Shown here: in pieces, positions 51,514-62,560 of the stretch
Numbering within the stretch: the first letter of the stretch is position 1
Layout: every line of letters starts with the position of its first letter
Origin: Macrosoma leucophasiata
Taxonomy: Eukaryota > Arthropoda > Insecta > Lepidoptera > Hedylidae
Direction of reading: 5' to 3'
NCBI GenBank assembly: GCA_036365455.1
Contig: JAWQUS010000009.1
Span: 1,642,001-1,706,000 of the forward strand
DNA: 64,000 nucleotides
Translations under genes and position numbers: made by a program
Notes under the pieces: model-generated
The model's database searches: none
What the model was told of the DNA's origin: nothing
The model's input: only the letters and a program-made list of their open reading frames with translations

Positions 51514-52160
51514 GTGTGCGTTCCACTAAGCGTTCACAACGATCAAAACGCTCCTTTAGTCGTTCCACATGACGACCGCAGTCGTTGTGGTCGCGGCGTA
51601 AACGTCACTCATGACGTCATGAATTACGCTCACGCGAAGCTCACGACGACCCATCTAAAAAGGTGGGTCGAAGTGATCGTTGAGAAAATTAGCGGCATTT
51701 TCAAAAGTCAAAACATAAAAAATGGCGACCGTAAAGCTTACGTTATTTCATGCCGAAAAAGATATATTAGTAGAAGTGAATGTTTCTGCAGCGGATGCTC
51801 AACGTGCCTCCACAGGTAATTATAATTATGTAAAACAAGTTTAGAAAAATTAATTGTAGTTTATAATTAATATACATGTATACATTTTTCCTTGATTGCC
51901 AATAATATAACCTAACTTAAGAAATGATAATTAACTTAGCCTTCTTTAAATTAGTTTTCTTATTGAAAAAATTATTACATACGTTTAAAATTTCACTGAT
52001 GAAAATTATTAACTCGCCATTTGTATTATTGACCTCTACGCTCAAAACGCTCTATAATCCATTCCACTTGAGTTTACGACAGTAACGCTCACAAGCAAGT
52101 GGAACGGGAAAAACTGCGGTCGTAAGCGTGATCGTTGTGAACGCTTAGTGGAACGCACCC
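51514..52160. mobile_element. PIF/Harbinger-type non-autonomous element
   Basis: Terminal inverted repeats: GTGTGCGTTCCACTAAGCGT at the left, and the reverse complement of GGGTGCGTTCCACTAAGCGT at the right (about 32 bp, continuing CACAACGATCA). It is flanked by TAA on both sides (51511-51513 and 52161-52163), the 3-bp duplication used by PIF/Harbinger. No transposase; about 650 bp, probably an internal-deletion derivative. Confidence 0.75.
51722..51815 (+). CDS. exon-like segment in the Harbinger-type element
   Basis: An ATG in good context (AAAATGG) opens MATVKLTLFHAEKDILVEV..., 31 codons, ending at CACAG|GTAATT, a plausible splice donor. It may be a remnant first exon of the parental element's protein. 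No downstream exon was recognised. Confidence 0.35.
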
Positions 52161-52253
52161 TAAATAATCTGCTGTTGCACTGACATTTGTAATGACCATG
52201 AATTTCAGGTTCAGATCAAATTTCAGTACCGTTACATATCATTACTTTTTATT

Positions 52254-52510
52254 TCTGACTGGCTGACCCGGCAAACTTCGTATTGTCTCAGAATGAAATA
52301 ATGTTTTTGACAGATACGGACTATTTATATGGGAAAATAAAATTGTGGTTTTTATTGTTTCTCTTCAATTTCTTCATATTTTTTTACCTTTTAAACCTTC
52401 CCTGGACTTCCAAAAATCATTCAAAACCAAAATTAGCCAATTCGGTCTAGCCGTTCTCGAGTTTTAGCGAGACTAACGTACAGCAATTGATTTTTATATG
52501 TAATATATAA
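52254..52510 (-). mobile_element. Helitron-like fragment
   Basis: On the minus strand ACGAAGTTTGCCGGGTCAGC lies at the 3' end, as in lepidopteran Helitrons, but the terminal CTAG is changed to CCAG. Upstream, AACGGCTAGACCGAATTGGC is a common internal motif. Confidence 0.5.
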
Positions 52511-52735
52511 ATTTCAATTTAAATTTGTACTTGACAATTTTTTGTAACAAGGCGGCTAGTTTTCGGCGGATAATTTTTTTATTTTGCGTTTTCTATATAG
52601 TGTGCGATATCGTTCGATAGGTCTTTCAAAAATGTTAGGGGTGTTAGGTGTTAGGGAACATCATTTTTTGATTTAGTTAACCGTTCGTGACTTATTTAGT
52701 CACGAACAGTATAAGTATAATAAGTACTTAATAGT

Positions 52736-52790
52736 ATAAGTCACGAACAGAAATAGAAAAAAATATTTTCTATTTCTGTTCGTGACTTAT
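52736..52790. repeat. perfect 25-bp hairpin
   Basis: 52736-52760 and 52766-52790 are exact reverse complements (ATAAGTCACGAACAGAAATA...), loop AAATA. A smaller GTTCGTGACT/AGTCACGAAC hairpin precedes it at 52684-52708. Confidence 0.85.
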
Positions 52791-53134
52791 TTAGAGGGCA
52801 ATCTGCGAGCGTGGGAATTTATTTTTGAACACACGCATAGAAGTTTTCTACTCACACAAATAGATTACGCAGTACAGTAGGTATACTATACTCAGAAATG
52901 ACGAGAACTGACATAATTACCGTATCCATCGCCTACTTACCTCGCTAGGATGTCTAAGAATGTCACAAAAACACGCAATAGCTCTAAAGTGCAAATTTTC
53001 GTCAGAGTCAAGTGTCCCCTCTACTAAACGGTTGTTGTTAGAAATTTAAACGTTACGGCAATAGTAGCTATATAAAACTTATTCCTTTTAATTTAAAAGG
53101 AAAACTACAACACTTAAGTTGGTTTTACAAGTTT

Positions 53135-53622
53135 GAGAGTAGAATAGAATAGAATAGAATAGAATAGAATATTCTTTATTGTACACCAATAATTTTTACA
53201 AAAATAAAATTAGATGCATAGCAAATAGGCAATACAACCAGGCGGTCTTATCGCTTAAAGCTATCTCTTCCAGACTACCTGTAGGTGGAAGGAGACTTTT
53301 GATTTGGTTAAGACGGTAGGGGTGTACAGGTTAAATAAATAATACGTACAGTAATTAAATTAATAAAATACAAAGTATAAAACATAAATAGATAAACAAC
53401 ATTGGATAGATATATACATAATAATACAGCAATATTATAGGTAATTAAGAGCAATACTAAGTTTTAGCTAGGTAGTACTCATTGAGCTGTTTTTTGAAAG
53501 ACTCAAGAGTCTGAGCTTGACGATTTTTTAACGGCAAGGTATTCCACAATCGCACTGCCGTAACTGTGAAAGAATTGGAAATAAAGGAAGAGGAGTGTAG
53601 AGGTATTTGAAGAAGAAGACTT
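53135..53622 (-). pseudogene. CR1-type LINE 3' end
   Basis: The last ~50 codons (53457 to about 53620: SSSFISNSFTVTAVRLWNTL...) match the C-terminus style of the 8.9-10.7 kb RT. A 3' UTR follows, with AGAGATAGCTTTAAGCGATA and a (TATTC)n tail at 53140-53171. Confidence 0.75.
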
Positions 53623-53774
53623 AAGTAATAGTCGACCAAATGTATTTTACTCGAAAATTTTGTAGAACTCCATGAAAATATTTTTTTTTTCATTACTTTC
53701 CAGTCAAAAGGAAGCTCTATTAGATTTTTGAAATATTCAGTTTGGATGACATATACTTGAACGTGCATACACAT

Positions 53775-54094
53775 ACTATATAGCGCAATACTCGTACATC
53801 TTCACTATCTAAACATTAGGCAATGACCAAAGAGCTACGAGCTACTTGGATAGCCAGTGTTAGAGCAGTGGAACGACCGACTAGAATAAGCTAGACGTTA
53901 AACGTCTCTATAATCACTTCGGCTGAGCTCAGTATCAACAGTTCATGTGAATTGCTATATAAATGTTTGCTGAACGCTCCATACAGGCAAAATAATAATT
54001 GAATGGTTACTCTTCATTTGGGTGACCAAATTAATATTTTATAACACCGATAGAAATGAACTTCTTGAGGATTTTTGAAAATTATAGACTTAAC
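53775..54094. other. no gene recognised
   Basis: AT-rich spacer, nothing assignable. Confidence 0.4.
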
Positions 54095-54225
54095 AACTGA
54101 GGTCTCAGGGGTGGCAACACATCTTCATTTTGTTCTCTGGTTTTTGTGAAGATGTCTGTAGACTGTTGTTATCATTTAACAACTATGTGATTTGCATGGT
54201 AGTTTGCCATCTTGGTTACATAAAA
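54095..54225 (+). repeat. SINE-A tail half, old
   Basis: GGTCTCAGGGGTGGCAACAC ... TTTGCCATCTTGGTTACATAAAA, the last ~130 bases of SINE-A. Confidence 0.6.
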
Positions 54226-54440
54226 AAAAATATGGCCAACGAGTCGCTACGATTAAAGTAAATGCCATGTGAACCAAGCTCAAGAGTTACGAAACTCAGA
54301 AGGGGCCGCAGTTTTGATGAAACGTTACTGAAATTATCCTCATAGCAATATAGCATAATATTGATTGCAATAAAAAATATGCAGGCGTTTAAATACATTA
54401 TTATTTTACAATGGTGCGTGTCGTGGATTTTAACCTTTTT

Positions 54441-54715
54441 ACTTGTGGTAGAGCTTCAGCGACAGAGCTCGCGGGTATAGATACCACCGCATTAGCTGAT
54501 ATACTTGCCGCTAAATGTGTTCAGCACTATCGTATTCCGATCAGGTGATAATGTACGGCCCTGTAATTTCCGGCACAGAGGCATAACACCTTAGGCCTCA
54601 GGAGTGGTAACGCATCTGCATTTCGACCTTGGTCTTTGTGTCTATAGGCTGCAGTCATCCCTTAACATCAATGTGATGTGCAAGCTTGTTTGCTACTTCC
54701 AATACATAAAAAAAA
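54441..54715 (+). mobile_element. SINE-A, full length
   Basis: Complete copy; tail GCTACTTCCAATACATAAAAAAAA, head ACTTGTGGTAGAGC. Confidence 0.8.
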
Positions 54716-55309
54716 TTCAATGACGTAACTCCAATAAGAGGATGGGTCAAAAATATTCGGCGCAATTACAGAATGATGGTATCTCGAGTGGCGAAATCTA
54801 TTTATTTTTTGTTTTTCGGAAAATTGTCCTAGAAAAATTTAGACCTCAGGGTGGCAATGGATCTGTTTTAGATCTCTGGTTTTTGTGTGGATGTGTATAG
54901 ACTTACTTCTACATACTTGTTCGCAATATTCAATGCCTTAAAAACACGTATGATCTTAGATCTGTTTCCAGATCAGTCACAAAGTAGTCATACATTAAAA
55001 CTCTACCAAGAACGTTAACAATAAGAAAGTAATGAAACTATTTATTGGTCAATAAATTTTAATTGTCAATATAAGTGCATAGTTAGTGTATTTGAAAGGG
55101 TAATGAATTGAAATTAATAATTTAATTGCGAAACATCATAATTAGTTTTCGCTTATTAAAATATCCGGACTGAGAATCCAATACAGTGTGTGGAGATAAT
55201 GTTTGTTCATTATAAATGTTGTTAGTTGATTAAATTTACATTACAAACAACCAATTTCATTGTTGCACCGCTAAACATGAATACCTCATGATAATAAGTT
55301 CAACTGTCA
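54716..55309. other. no gene recognised
   Basis: 54845-54950 holds another very old SINE-A tail trace (ACCTCAGGGTGGCAATGGAT). The rest is AT-rich. Confidence 0.4.
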
Positions 55310-55450
55310 TAGAGGCAAAAGATCTTAAACCTCAGGAGTGGCAACGCATCTGCACTTTGACCTCTGGTTATTGTAAAGATATCTATAGGTTGCAGTCGTC
55401 TCTTAACATCCATGTGAACTGAATGCTTGTTTGCTACCACAATCACATAA
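55310..55450 (+). repeat. SINE-A tail half
   Basis: ACCTCAGGAGTGGCAACGCA ... GCTTGTTTGCTACCACAATCACATAA. Confidence 0.6.
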
Positions 55451-55571
55451 TTAAATGTAAATGAAGTTTATAAGTGCAAGTTTGTGCTTCTCTTTTAAGG
55501 CCATTACGATAAAAAAATAAACCATAAACAAAAACACCGGGCCAATATTATATCTACAGTGAGTCACGAAA

Positions 55572-56261
55572 TGCCTCCACCATAGAGCAACACGGGCCAC
55601 CGGCCGCGGCGGACTGGAGGGGAGTAGCCATAGCGTTTATTACCGATGCAAAACAGTCTGTATTTTTTTGCGGTGGGAAATTCGTGTGACACACACATAT
55701 ACAACAAACATCGTCTATTATATATACGAAATTCACACCTTGAGTTTAAGAAAAAACATAAATAATTTCACGCACACATTAACAATAATAATAATGGCAA
55801 CCCATTATACGTCCCACTGCTGGGCACGAGTCTCTCCCCTTTTTTGGGAGGAGGCCTGGAGCTTACTCCACTACGCTGCTCCAATGCGGGTTGGTGCAGA
55901 TAAAAGTTAGTGGCCAACCCGTTGTCAGACGTTTTCAAACAGCCTGTAAGGCCTCCGACAAGGTTTACCGACTGCTTTCCATCGATAGGAACCAGGACCG
56001 TCGGCTTAACGTGCCCTCCGAAGCACGGAAACGCGCATTTAATTTGCCACTAGCGGTCACCCATCACACACCCGACCGTGCCCGTATCGGTTAACCGAGT
56101 AGATCGCTTCCGATCTACACCAGCCGCTGGGCAATGCGCGCTTCAACGCACACATTTAAGTGAGCCAGCCTTGTACTTTGACAGAGGGGAAAGCCTGCAT
56201 ATGGCTACTCCCCTCGGGTCCGCCGCGGACGATAGTCCGTGTTGCTCTATGGCCTCCACGG
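55572..56261. repeat. fold-back pair flanking a 5S SINE
   Basis: 55572-55630 and 56202-56261 are imperfect inverted repeats: CATAGAGCAACACGG/CCGTGTTGCTCTATG and CCGCGGCGGAC/GTCCGCCGCGG. Without the SINE the unit would be about 320 bp, MITE-like. Confidence 0.6.
55781..56145 (-). mobile_element. 5S-derived SINE, copy 4, with TSD
   Basis: Minus-strand full-length copy, TTATTA tail at 55783-55794 and 5S head up to 56145. TSD ACGCACACATT at 55770-55780 and 56146-56156. An AGATCGCTTCCGATCT palindrome is present in the head. Confidence 0.85.
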
Positions 56262-56640
56262 TGCAGTCGCAGTTGTTTTATGCTCCATAACGAGATTTTT
56301 ATCGACATCGCCATAAATGATCGTTTGCTGTAAAATTCACGTCCTCTCTGCTTTATAATTTAATTTAGAAGCAATTACCGCTCGCCATTTGGTTTGTTGC
56401 AGTTGTTATCGAATTATTTTATGGCGTAATACAATCCCTTTGTTTATGGTTTTGAATGTTTCGATGGGATCTGGATTTGTTTTTTTATGGAAGTTATAAA
56501 GATATGACGACGATGGTGAGTGATTAATATTGTCCAAGACGACTCATAAAAACTTGATTCATAACTGCTCTCCTGTATTTCTCCGAAGGGTAGGCTGAAG
56601 CCAAGGCGTAGGCCGTAGGCACCACGGCATAGGTCCTTAC
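56262..56640. other. no gene recognised
   Basis: AT-rich; a faint SINE-A head trace (GGCGTAGGCCGTAGGCACCACGGC) lies at 56602-56625. Confidence 0.4.
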
Positions 56641-57165
56641 ATCATCATCATATCAGCCATAGGACGCCCACTGCTGAACATAAGCCTCCCCCAATCACCT
56701 CCATGCCGACCGATCGGAAGCGACGTGTCTCCAGCGGGTACCTGCAGCCTTGACTAGGTCGTCGGTCCATCTTGCAGGTGGACGTCCTACGCTGCGCTTG
56801 CCGATACGTGGTCTCCACTCGAGAATCTTTCTGCCCCAGCGGCTATCGGTTCTCCGAGCTATGTGCCCTGCTCATTGCCACTTCAGCTTGGAGATCTGCT
56901 TGGCTATGTCTGCGACTTTCGTTCGCCTACGGATTTCTTCATTTCTGATTCGATTCAGTAGGGAAACGCCGAGCATAGCCCTCTCCATTGACCGCTAAAT
57001 AACTTGGAGCTTTCGTACGAGACCCATAGTGAGAGACGTCTCGGCACCGTAGGTCATCACCGGCAAAACACACTGGTTAAATACCTTCGTCTTCAAGGAC
57101 TGCGGGATGTTTGACGAGAAAACGCTTCTGAACTTCCCGAACGCTGCCCAGTCGAGTACCTTACA
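56641..57165 (-). pseudogene. RTE-type LINE C-terminus, longest copy
   Basis: The minus strand encodes the RTE RT C-terminal domain: a VMTYGAETW-type segment, RAMERAMLGVSL, the KWQWAGHI motif and GKRSVGRPPARWTDDL, then a 3' end CCTATGG...GATGATGATG. One or two stops break it. No RT core. Confidence 0.75.
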
Positions 57166-57308
57166 TACTTGATACTAAATATAGTTCAGCTCTATCGTGT
57201 TCTAGTCACGGGTGCGTCCGCTTATCAACTTTGCTATCGTCATTGTCATTGCTGTCAATTTTTCGTGTGAATTTTAACTATAAGAGCAATAACAAACTTC
57301 TCAATTTT

Positions 57309-57475
57309 TTTTTATGTAATTAAAGTGGCAAACAAGCATGCAGTTCACATTGATGTTAAGTGATGACTGCAGCCTATAGACACCCACACAATGACCAGAG
57401 GATGAAATGCAGATGCGCTGCCACTCCTGAGGTATTAGGTGTGATGCCTCTGTGCCGGAAATTACAGGGCTGTAA
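57309..57475 (-). repeat. SINE-A tail half
   Basis: TTTTTTATGTAATTAAAGTGGC ... CCGGAAATTACAGGGCTGTA; it breaks off where SINE T2 begins, and 57770-57900 holds further decayed SINE-A sequence. Confidence 0.65.
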
Positions 57476-57487
57476 TATTTTACAATC

Positions 57488-57720
57488 AGTAATGTAACAT
57501 GAATAATTGACAGCAATAAAAAAAATACGCTTACACACACAGCCCCACATTAGGTATAAACCTGTGTCGTGCCGTGCCGTTGTACAACACATACACAAAC
57601 ACCCAGACCCGAAACAAATGTCTATAGGCCTACAAAGATTTGCCCCGGTGCGGGAATCGTACCCGCGACCCTTCGAATCAAACGGTCATCTCACACCGCT
57701 GGACCAAACGGGTCGTCAAT
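57488..57720 (-). mobile_element. tRNA-derived SINE T2, full copy
   Basis: On the minus strand: GACCCGTTTGGTCCAGCGGT (A box GGTCCAGCGG), the B box GGGTACGATTCCCGC, GGGCAAATCTTTGTAGGCCT, then GTAAGCGTATTTTTTTTAT. It defines the interrupted copy at 46.0-47.7 kb. Confidence 0.75.
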
Positions 57721-57900
57721 GACAATGACGACAGCAATTTGGGTAGGCGGACAGCCCCCAGGTGGTGCGAATATATATAATGCCCAGCTCTACAATTTCT
57801 GGCACATAACTGTTGAGGCGTCAGAAGTGGCAACGCTACTATATGGAAATCTTTGATTTTATGTGTTCACTGTATTCACTTAACATCAACGTGAACTTAC

Positions 57901-58280
57901 AAGCCAAGTGTCCCACACATCACATTGATGGGTCGAAATTGCCATCCATGTAAGTATTCGTTTTCTACACACACTATGACAATTTTTTTTCAGATAATTT
58001 TACTTCTTTTACATCTTTGCCTATTTCAATACTCTTTATGCTTAGGTGATGAATTATTATCGACAGAATAGAAGGTATAGTTGGATATTCCATGACCTAG
58101 ACACCTGAGTTTTACCTGGAAAAAACATATTTTCCTTTTCAATAAAAAATGGATTTCATAATCATACCTATCTATTTCCTTCCTTAAATCTTTCCTGATT
58201 AATATCCGATGAGTTGCATAATGGAAAAATTATTATCTCATTTTAATTTTTATTATTGTCGATGGTAGATACTTTACTAA
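57901..58280. other. no gene recognised
   Basis: AT-rich spacer. Confidence 0.4.
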
Positions 58281-58682
58281 GGGTGCTTTTCCACCATAGA
58301 TGTGCTATGCAGCTATGCTGCGAGGATGTGAAATCTACGCTACGAAAATATGTGATCGATGTTATGCTATGTACCTGTACGAGGAAGATGCGCTACGAAG
58401 ATAATAGCTCGCGTCCATAGCACGCATCCATAGCACACATCTATCCATATAAAAAACATCTTAGCTGAATCCGTTTCCACCAGTGCTAGCTGCAATTCCG
58501 TGCATCGCGATCGATCATAAAGTTGCGTAAAAATTCGATTTGCAGCATATCTGGATGAACGAAATGATTTTGCAGTGGGATCTTAACCTGTGCCTTGAAA
58601 ATTTCGAAATTAGTCGGTGTTGTCTGTCAAAATATCAAACATATGATATGTGAAGTGTAACTAGCCAGTGGTAAAATGGTTT

Positions 58683-60144
58683 GAAGCGCGCATGGCCCAG
58701 CGGCTGGTGTAGATCGTAAGCGATCTACTCGGTTTAGCACTACGGGCGCGGTCGGGTAGTGTGATGTAAGTAACGTTGCATTTTTGGTTTTCTTTCCCAT
58801 AGGAAGAATAGCGACACCTAGTGTAATTTCACCCAACTATGTCGAAAGCTACTCAGGTCGATTAGATGAAGTAGACAGGCACGCCATCTAGTAGTTTGCT
58901 GAGGTACTTCGTTGACATAATCAATAGGTACAATAAGTATGTAATTAATTTAATATATAAAAATCATAGGAATTATTTCATACACCTACTATAAATATTT
59001 AAAGGAATATAATAAAGTTTAAATTAATAAATAATAACATTACTTGGGAAAGTTCATCTTGAACAATATGGTGGTGAAGAATTGGGTGTTTATGGTCGTG
59101 CTAAGGAACCTTCAAGAACGAAGGACGACGGAGTAGGTCATAGTCATAGGTGACTAGAGGTCATGGGCCCGTGCCGACAGACAGTGTGTTGATGTAAGGC
59201 AAAGCCTTAATTTTCTAGGCCATCATGGCCAAAAGTTTTTAAAAAGTATTAAATGTGTTAAATTGAGGTGCGTTTCTCGTAATTGGTGTTCATATTTTTC
59301 GGATTCGATGATCGATTGTCAAATGGCGCGATAATCGATTCCCTTTCGTAAATGTTCTGTTTTATTTACATCCTAAATTTCAGTAGGCAATGTAACTCTA
59401 GAGCCCCATGGTCACATTTGCTACGGGCCCCGCACCGACTTTATCCGGCACTGTATGCAGCTTGAATGATGACGATGCACAGTAGGACCGGAAGAAGGTG
59501 GAGGAAGATCGAGGAGACCTTACACCCCACTCATCGTAAGCGGTTTGATCAGGTACGAGGTCATCGTGTAACTCGTTTAGGGTTACCTTTCTAATTCAGC
59601 TTAAGTTTTTAAAGTGATCAGGTTATACATAAAGTTAATAAAGTTACTTGTTATTAATTAGTAAAGGAGCAGTAATCTTCACCACTCGAACCCAAATTCA
59701 AAGACACGACCCTGTATCATGGGGTTTTTGTACCATTTCATAGAATCTTTGTTAAAAGTATGGGAATTAGTATAATTAAAAGCAAAAGTTTCAATAACAA
59801 TAAATGTTAGTGTGCCAAACTCTGTAGTTTTATTTATTCAACAAACTTATCACAGGGTTTACGTAATTCATAAATATTCTGCGAGCCCGGACTACAAGCA
59901 GGCTTTCAGGGTGACAGCTAGTGGCAAATTAAATGCGCGTTTCCGTGATTTGGAGGGCACGTTAAGCCGTCGTCCTGGTTGCCATCGATAGATAGCAGTC
60001 GTTAAACCATGTCGGAGGCCTAATGGGCGGTTTGAAAATATCCGACAGCGGGTTGGCCACTAACCCACTCACCTCCACCAATCCGCATCGGAGCAGCGTG
60101 GTGGAGTAAGCCAGCAGTGGGACGTATAATGGGTTGCCATTATT
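58683..60144 (+). mobile_element. 5S-derived SINE, copy 5, split, with TSD
   Basis: 5S head at 58683-58764, remainder at 59909-60144, flanked by AAAATGGTTT at 58673-58682 and 60145-60154. The break is at GTGTGA|...|GGGTGAC within the 5S C-box. Confidence 0.85.
58765..59908 (+). mobile_element. putative long solo LTR, copy 2
   Basis: TGTAAGTAACGTTGCATTTT ... GGCTTTCA, about 1.14 kb, inserted in the 5S SINE. Related along its length to 46169-47629. No clear TSD; the target base T of GTGTGATGGGTG may have been lost. No ORF. Confidence 0.6.
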
Positions 60145-60408
60145 AAAATGGTTTCACCATAGAGGTTCGTTATGTTTGCGCCATAAAATCCATGATGTTT
60201 CTGATGTCAATATACGCAAGGCCGCGCGCGGCTCACGACAGTCGTTGGCCGCGTGCGTCTGCCATACATTTTCATACTGCATCTATTGTCGCGCGGCCGC
60301 GATCTACGGAATTGCACCTTAAGCTATGTGCACCAATGAATATGATTGGTGGATATCAAACGCATCCATAGCAACGTAGCATAGCACATCTCTGGTGGAA
60401 AAGCACCC

Positions 60409-60720
60409 TTATCCTCTAGTTAAAATGTACATACGTAATTAAGCATAATAATTTGCTATCACTAGAAGGATTGCGTCAAGTACACGTGAAAACGTGATTG
60501 AAAAATGGTGTAGGTACATCGGTGAGGTAATTACCGAAGACTTCTCTAGAATGTGGTGAAGATAATATAAGGGACTATTGCGAGTATACATTGTTTTACA
60601 TAAATACATACATTTATTACAGGCACGTCGTTCGAATAGATTATTAATGCAGACAAGAAAGTAGGTTTAATAAGTGCGAGACTCAGTTCTAGCTTATCTT
60701 TGAGCAACAACTGGCAACAA
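60409..60720. other. no gene recognised
   Basis: AT-rich spacer with nothing assignable. Confidence 0.4.
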
Positions 60721-60726
60721 CCCTTT

Positions 60727-61257
60727 TTACGTTTCCCTGCTGGGCACGAGTCTCTCCTCTTTTTGGGGAGGCCTGGAGCTTACTCCACCTCGCTTCTCCA
60801 ATGCGGGTTGGTGGAGATACGGGTTAGTGGCCAACCCGCTGTCGGATGTTATCATAAAACCTCCGAAAACGTTTAACGATTGCTATCTATCGATAGCAAC
60901 CCGCACCGACTTAACGTGCCCTCCGAAGCACGGAAACGAGCATTCAATTTTGTCACTAGCGGCACACCGCGGACACTCTGCCAAAATTCCATACAAACGC
61001 ATAATTTGGTTTCTATCCATCAGTGACGTGTATTTACACGCACACCTGTTAGCGTAGCACCTACAAAATACCAACCGTCGCCCATAAGAGAGGAAGGGGT
61101 TGTGTATGTGTGCAAATCGGGCGGGACGTTGAAGTGTCCATTCTATACGTAGTATTATTACATATTCTCTGCTAGCGGTCACCCATCTGAGCTCGCCCGT
61201 TTCGCACAGCCGAGTAGATCGCTAGCGTTCTACACCAGCCGCAGGGCCATGCATCTA
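60727..61257 (-). mobile_element. 5S-derived SINE, copy 6, split
   Basis: Minus-strand copy: tail and central domain at 60727-60962, 5S head at 61172-61257, interrupted by element R. The central domain has lost several bases (CCGACTTAACGTGCCC). Confidence 0.8.
60963..61171 (+). repeat. element R, copy 2, inside a 5S SINE
   Basis: CACACCGCGGACACTCTGCC ... TTACATATTCTCTG, bounded by CTAGCGG at 60956-60962 and 61172-61178. The intact 5S SINE has one CTAGCGG here, so the repeat is a true 7-bp TSD. Confidence 0.7.
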
Positions 61258-61747
61258 TCAATTGGGTGGAATATCTACTTCTGCTCATTGTTCTTTCAGA
61301 GTATTCCAAGTAGTGGGAAAAAAGAGCGAAAACAAAAAAATATAAGAGCAACTTGTCTCTTTTCTCAACTCTTGGACCATTCGACCGAAGGTGTTTTCGT
61401 GATAACATTATCTCGAATCATGCATCTTTATAATCATACTCGACCCATTGTTATTCATTTTCGTTAAAAAATATATTTATAGAAGTCTGTGAGGTGCGGA
61501 AAATATCATGTTGACTTGCAAAGTGCGAGTAAAAACCCAGTTTATATTATGTAATATGATGTTTTGTACTTATTTGATATTTAAATTAGAGGTACCCGAG
61601 CATGCCGTTTACGTCGACCGTTGGTGATCACTGGACTGTCTGTAGAAACATGACTTTATATCTGTAGTTTTCCATAGGAGTACGTGGTGGTACCTAAGTA
61701 CATGTATAAACAGCAACGATGCACCAAAAATATGTCTTTTCTTCAGT
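61258..61747. other. no gene recognised
   Basis: AT-rich, short frames without support. Confidence 0.4.
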
Positions 61748-61915
61748 TTTTTTTTTATGTAATAATAGTGGCAAACAAGCATGCAGTTCACATTGTTGTT
61801 AAGTGATGACTGCAGCCTATAGACACTTACACAATGACCAGAGGTCAAAATGAAGATGCGTTGCCACTCCTGAGGCCTAAGGTGTTAAGCCTCTGTGCCG
61901 GAAATTATCGGGTCG
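61748..61915 (-). repeat. SINE-A tail half
   Basis: Well-preserved last ~165 bases (TTTTTATGTAATAATAGTGGC to GTGCCGGAAATTATCGG); the head is absent. Confidence 0.7.
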
Positions 61916-62393
61916 TTCAAGTGTCTGAGTCCTATGTATTGAGTGGAAAACCTTGTTAGGGCCTTGAAAAACTCTGACGTCCTCGTTTTGGGATGGATAA
62001 TAGTACGGCCAAATGCTGTAGCACGCACTCGAACTACTTTTTCTGCAACTATCACATTTCTTTTTAATATTTGTATGTTACAATAGTGTGTGTGTGTGTG
62101 TGTTTTTTTTGCCTGGTTTTGATACTTTAATCAAGGAACAAATTTATCATTTAAGTTCAGCTATACTTAGTTACCTAAGCTATGGAAGAGCGGAGCCACA
62201 CGTCACAGGTCACAATACATTTTTTTCCTTCTTCAGCACAGGGTTTTACCTAGTTTGAGCGCTCCTGACTCCTGTCTCCACAATCCTTTATTCCCATCGG
62301 CCCCCTTTGAGACCGGCACCCCCGGTGGTCGTTAGTTTCATCTGCCCCGTTCGTAGGTATACTGGAATGGTTTATTCGCATTTCACATCGGAC
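61916..62393. other. no gene recognised
   Basis: Contains a (GT)n tract at 62086-62103. No ORF supported. Confidence 0.4.
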
Positions 62394-62560
62394 GTTAGGT
62401 ACCAATGAAAATTAACTTAGGTTGCCAGCTCATCCGCAAATGTATCTTATCCGCGGATGAAATGTTACTCTTTACAAATAGTAGGGGTCGAGTCATCCGA
62501 AGTGGTGTTGTTATTTGGAGGACTCGCCACCTAGGTAAAATTACTAGTAGTGTTTTCATC
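62394..62560 (-). repeat. unclassified dispersed repeat, copy 2
   Basis: Inverted counterpart of 590-765, similar along its length (CAGCTCATCCGCAAATGTAT, GGGGTCGAGTCATCCGAAGT). Confidence 0.6.

Larger units (their letters stand above)
52570..53700. mobile_element. GTTCCGTA-type element, long diverged copy, interrupted
   Basis: GATAGGTCTTTCAAAAATGTT, CCGTTCGTGACTTAT and GTCAGAGTCAAGTGTCCCCT match 27190-27330. TTTAAACGTTACGGCAATAG and TAATAGTCGACCAAATGTA match 24050-24170. A LINE end splits the last two (53135-53622). Confidence 0.55.
58281..60408. mobile_element. TIR DNA element hosting nested insertions
   Basis: GGGTGCTTTTCCACCATAGA...GCTATGC at 58281-58310 is inverted at 60379-60408 with one mismatch. 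Flanks are TAA on the left and TTA on the right, giving either a TA duplication or a diverged TWA. The TIR resembles PIF/Harbinger ends. Own sequence is only about 660 bp; the rest is a 5S SINE that itself contains an LTR-like element. A scrap of the family is at 24455. Confidence 0.65.
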
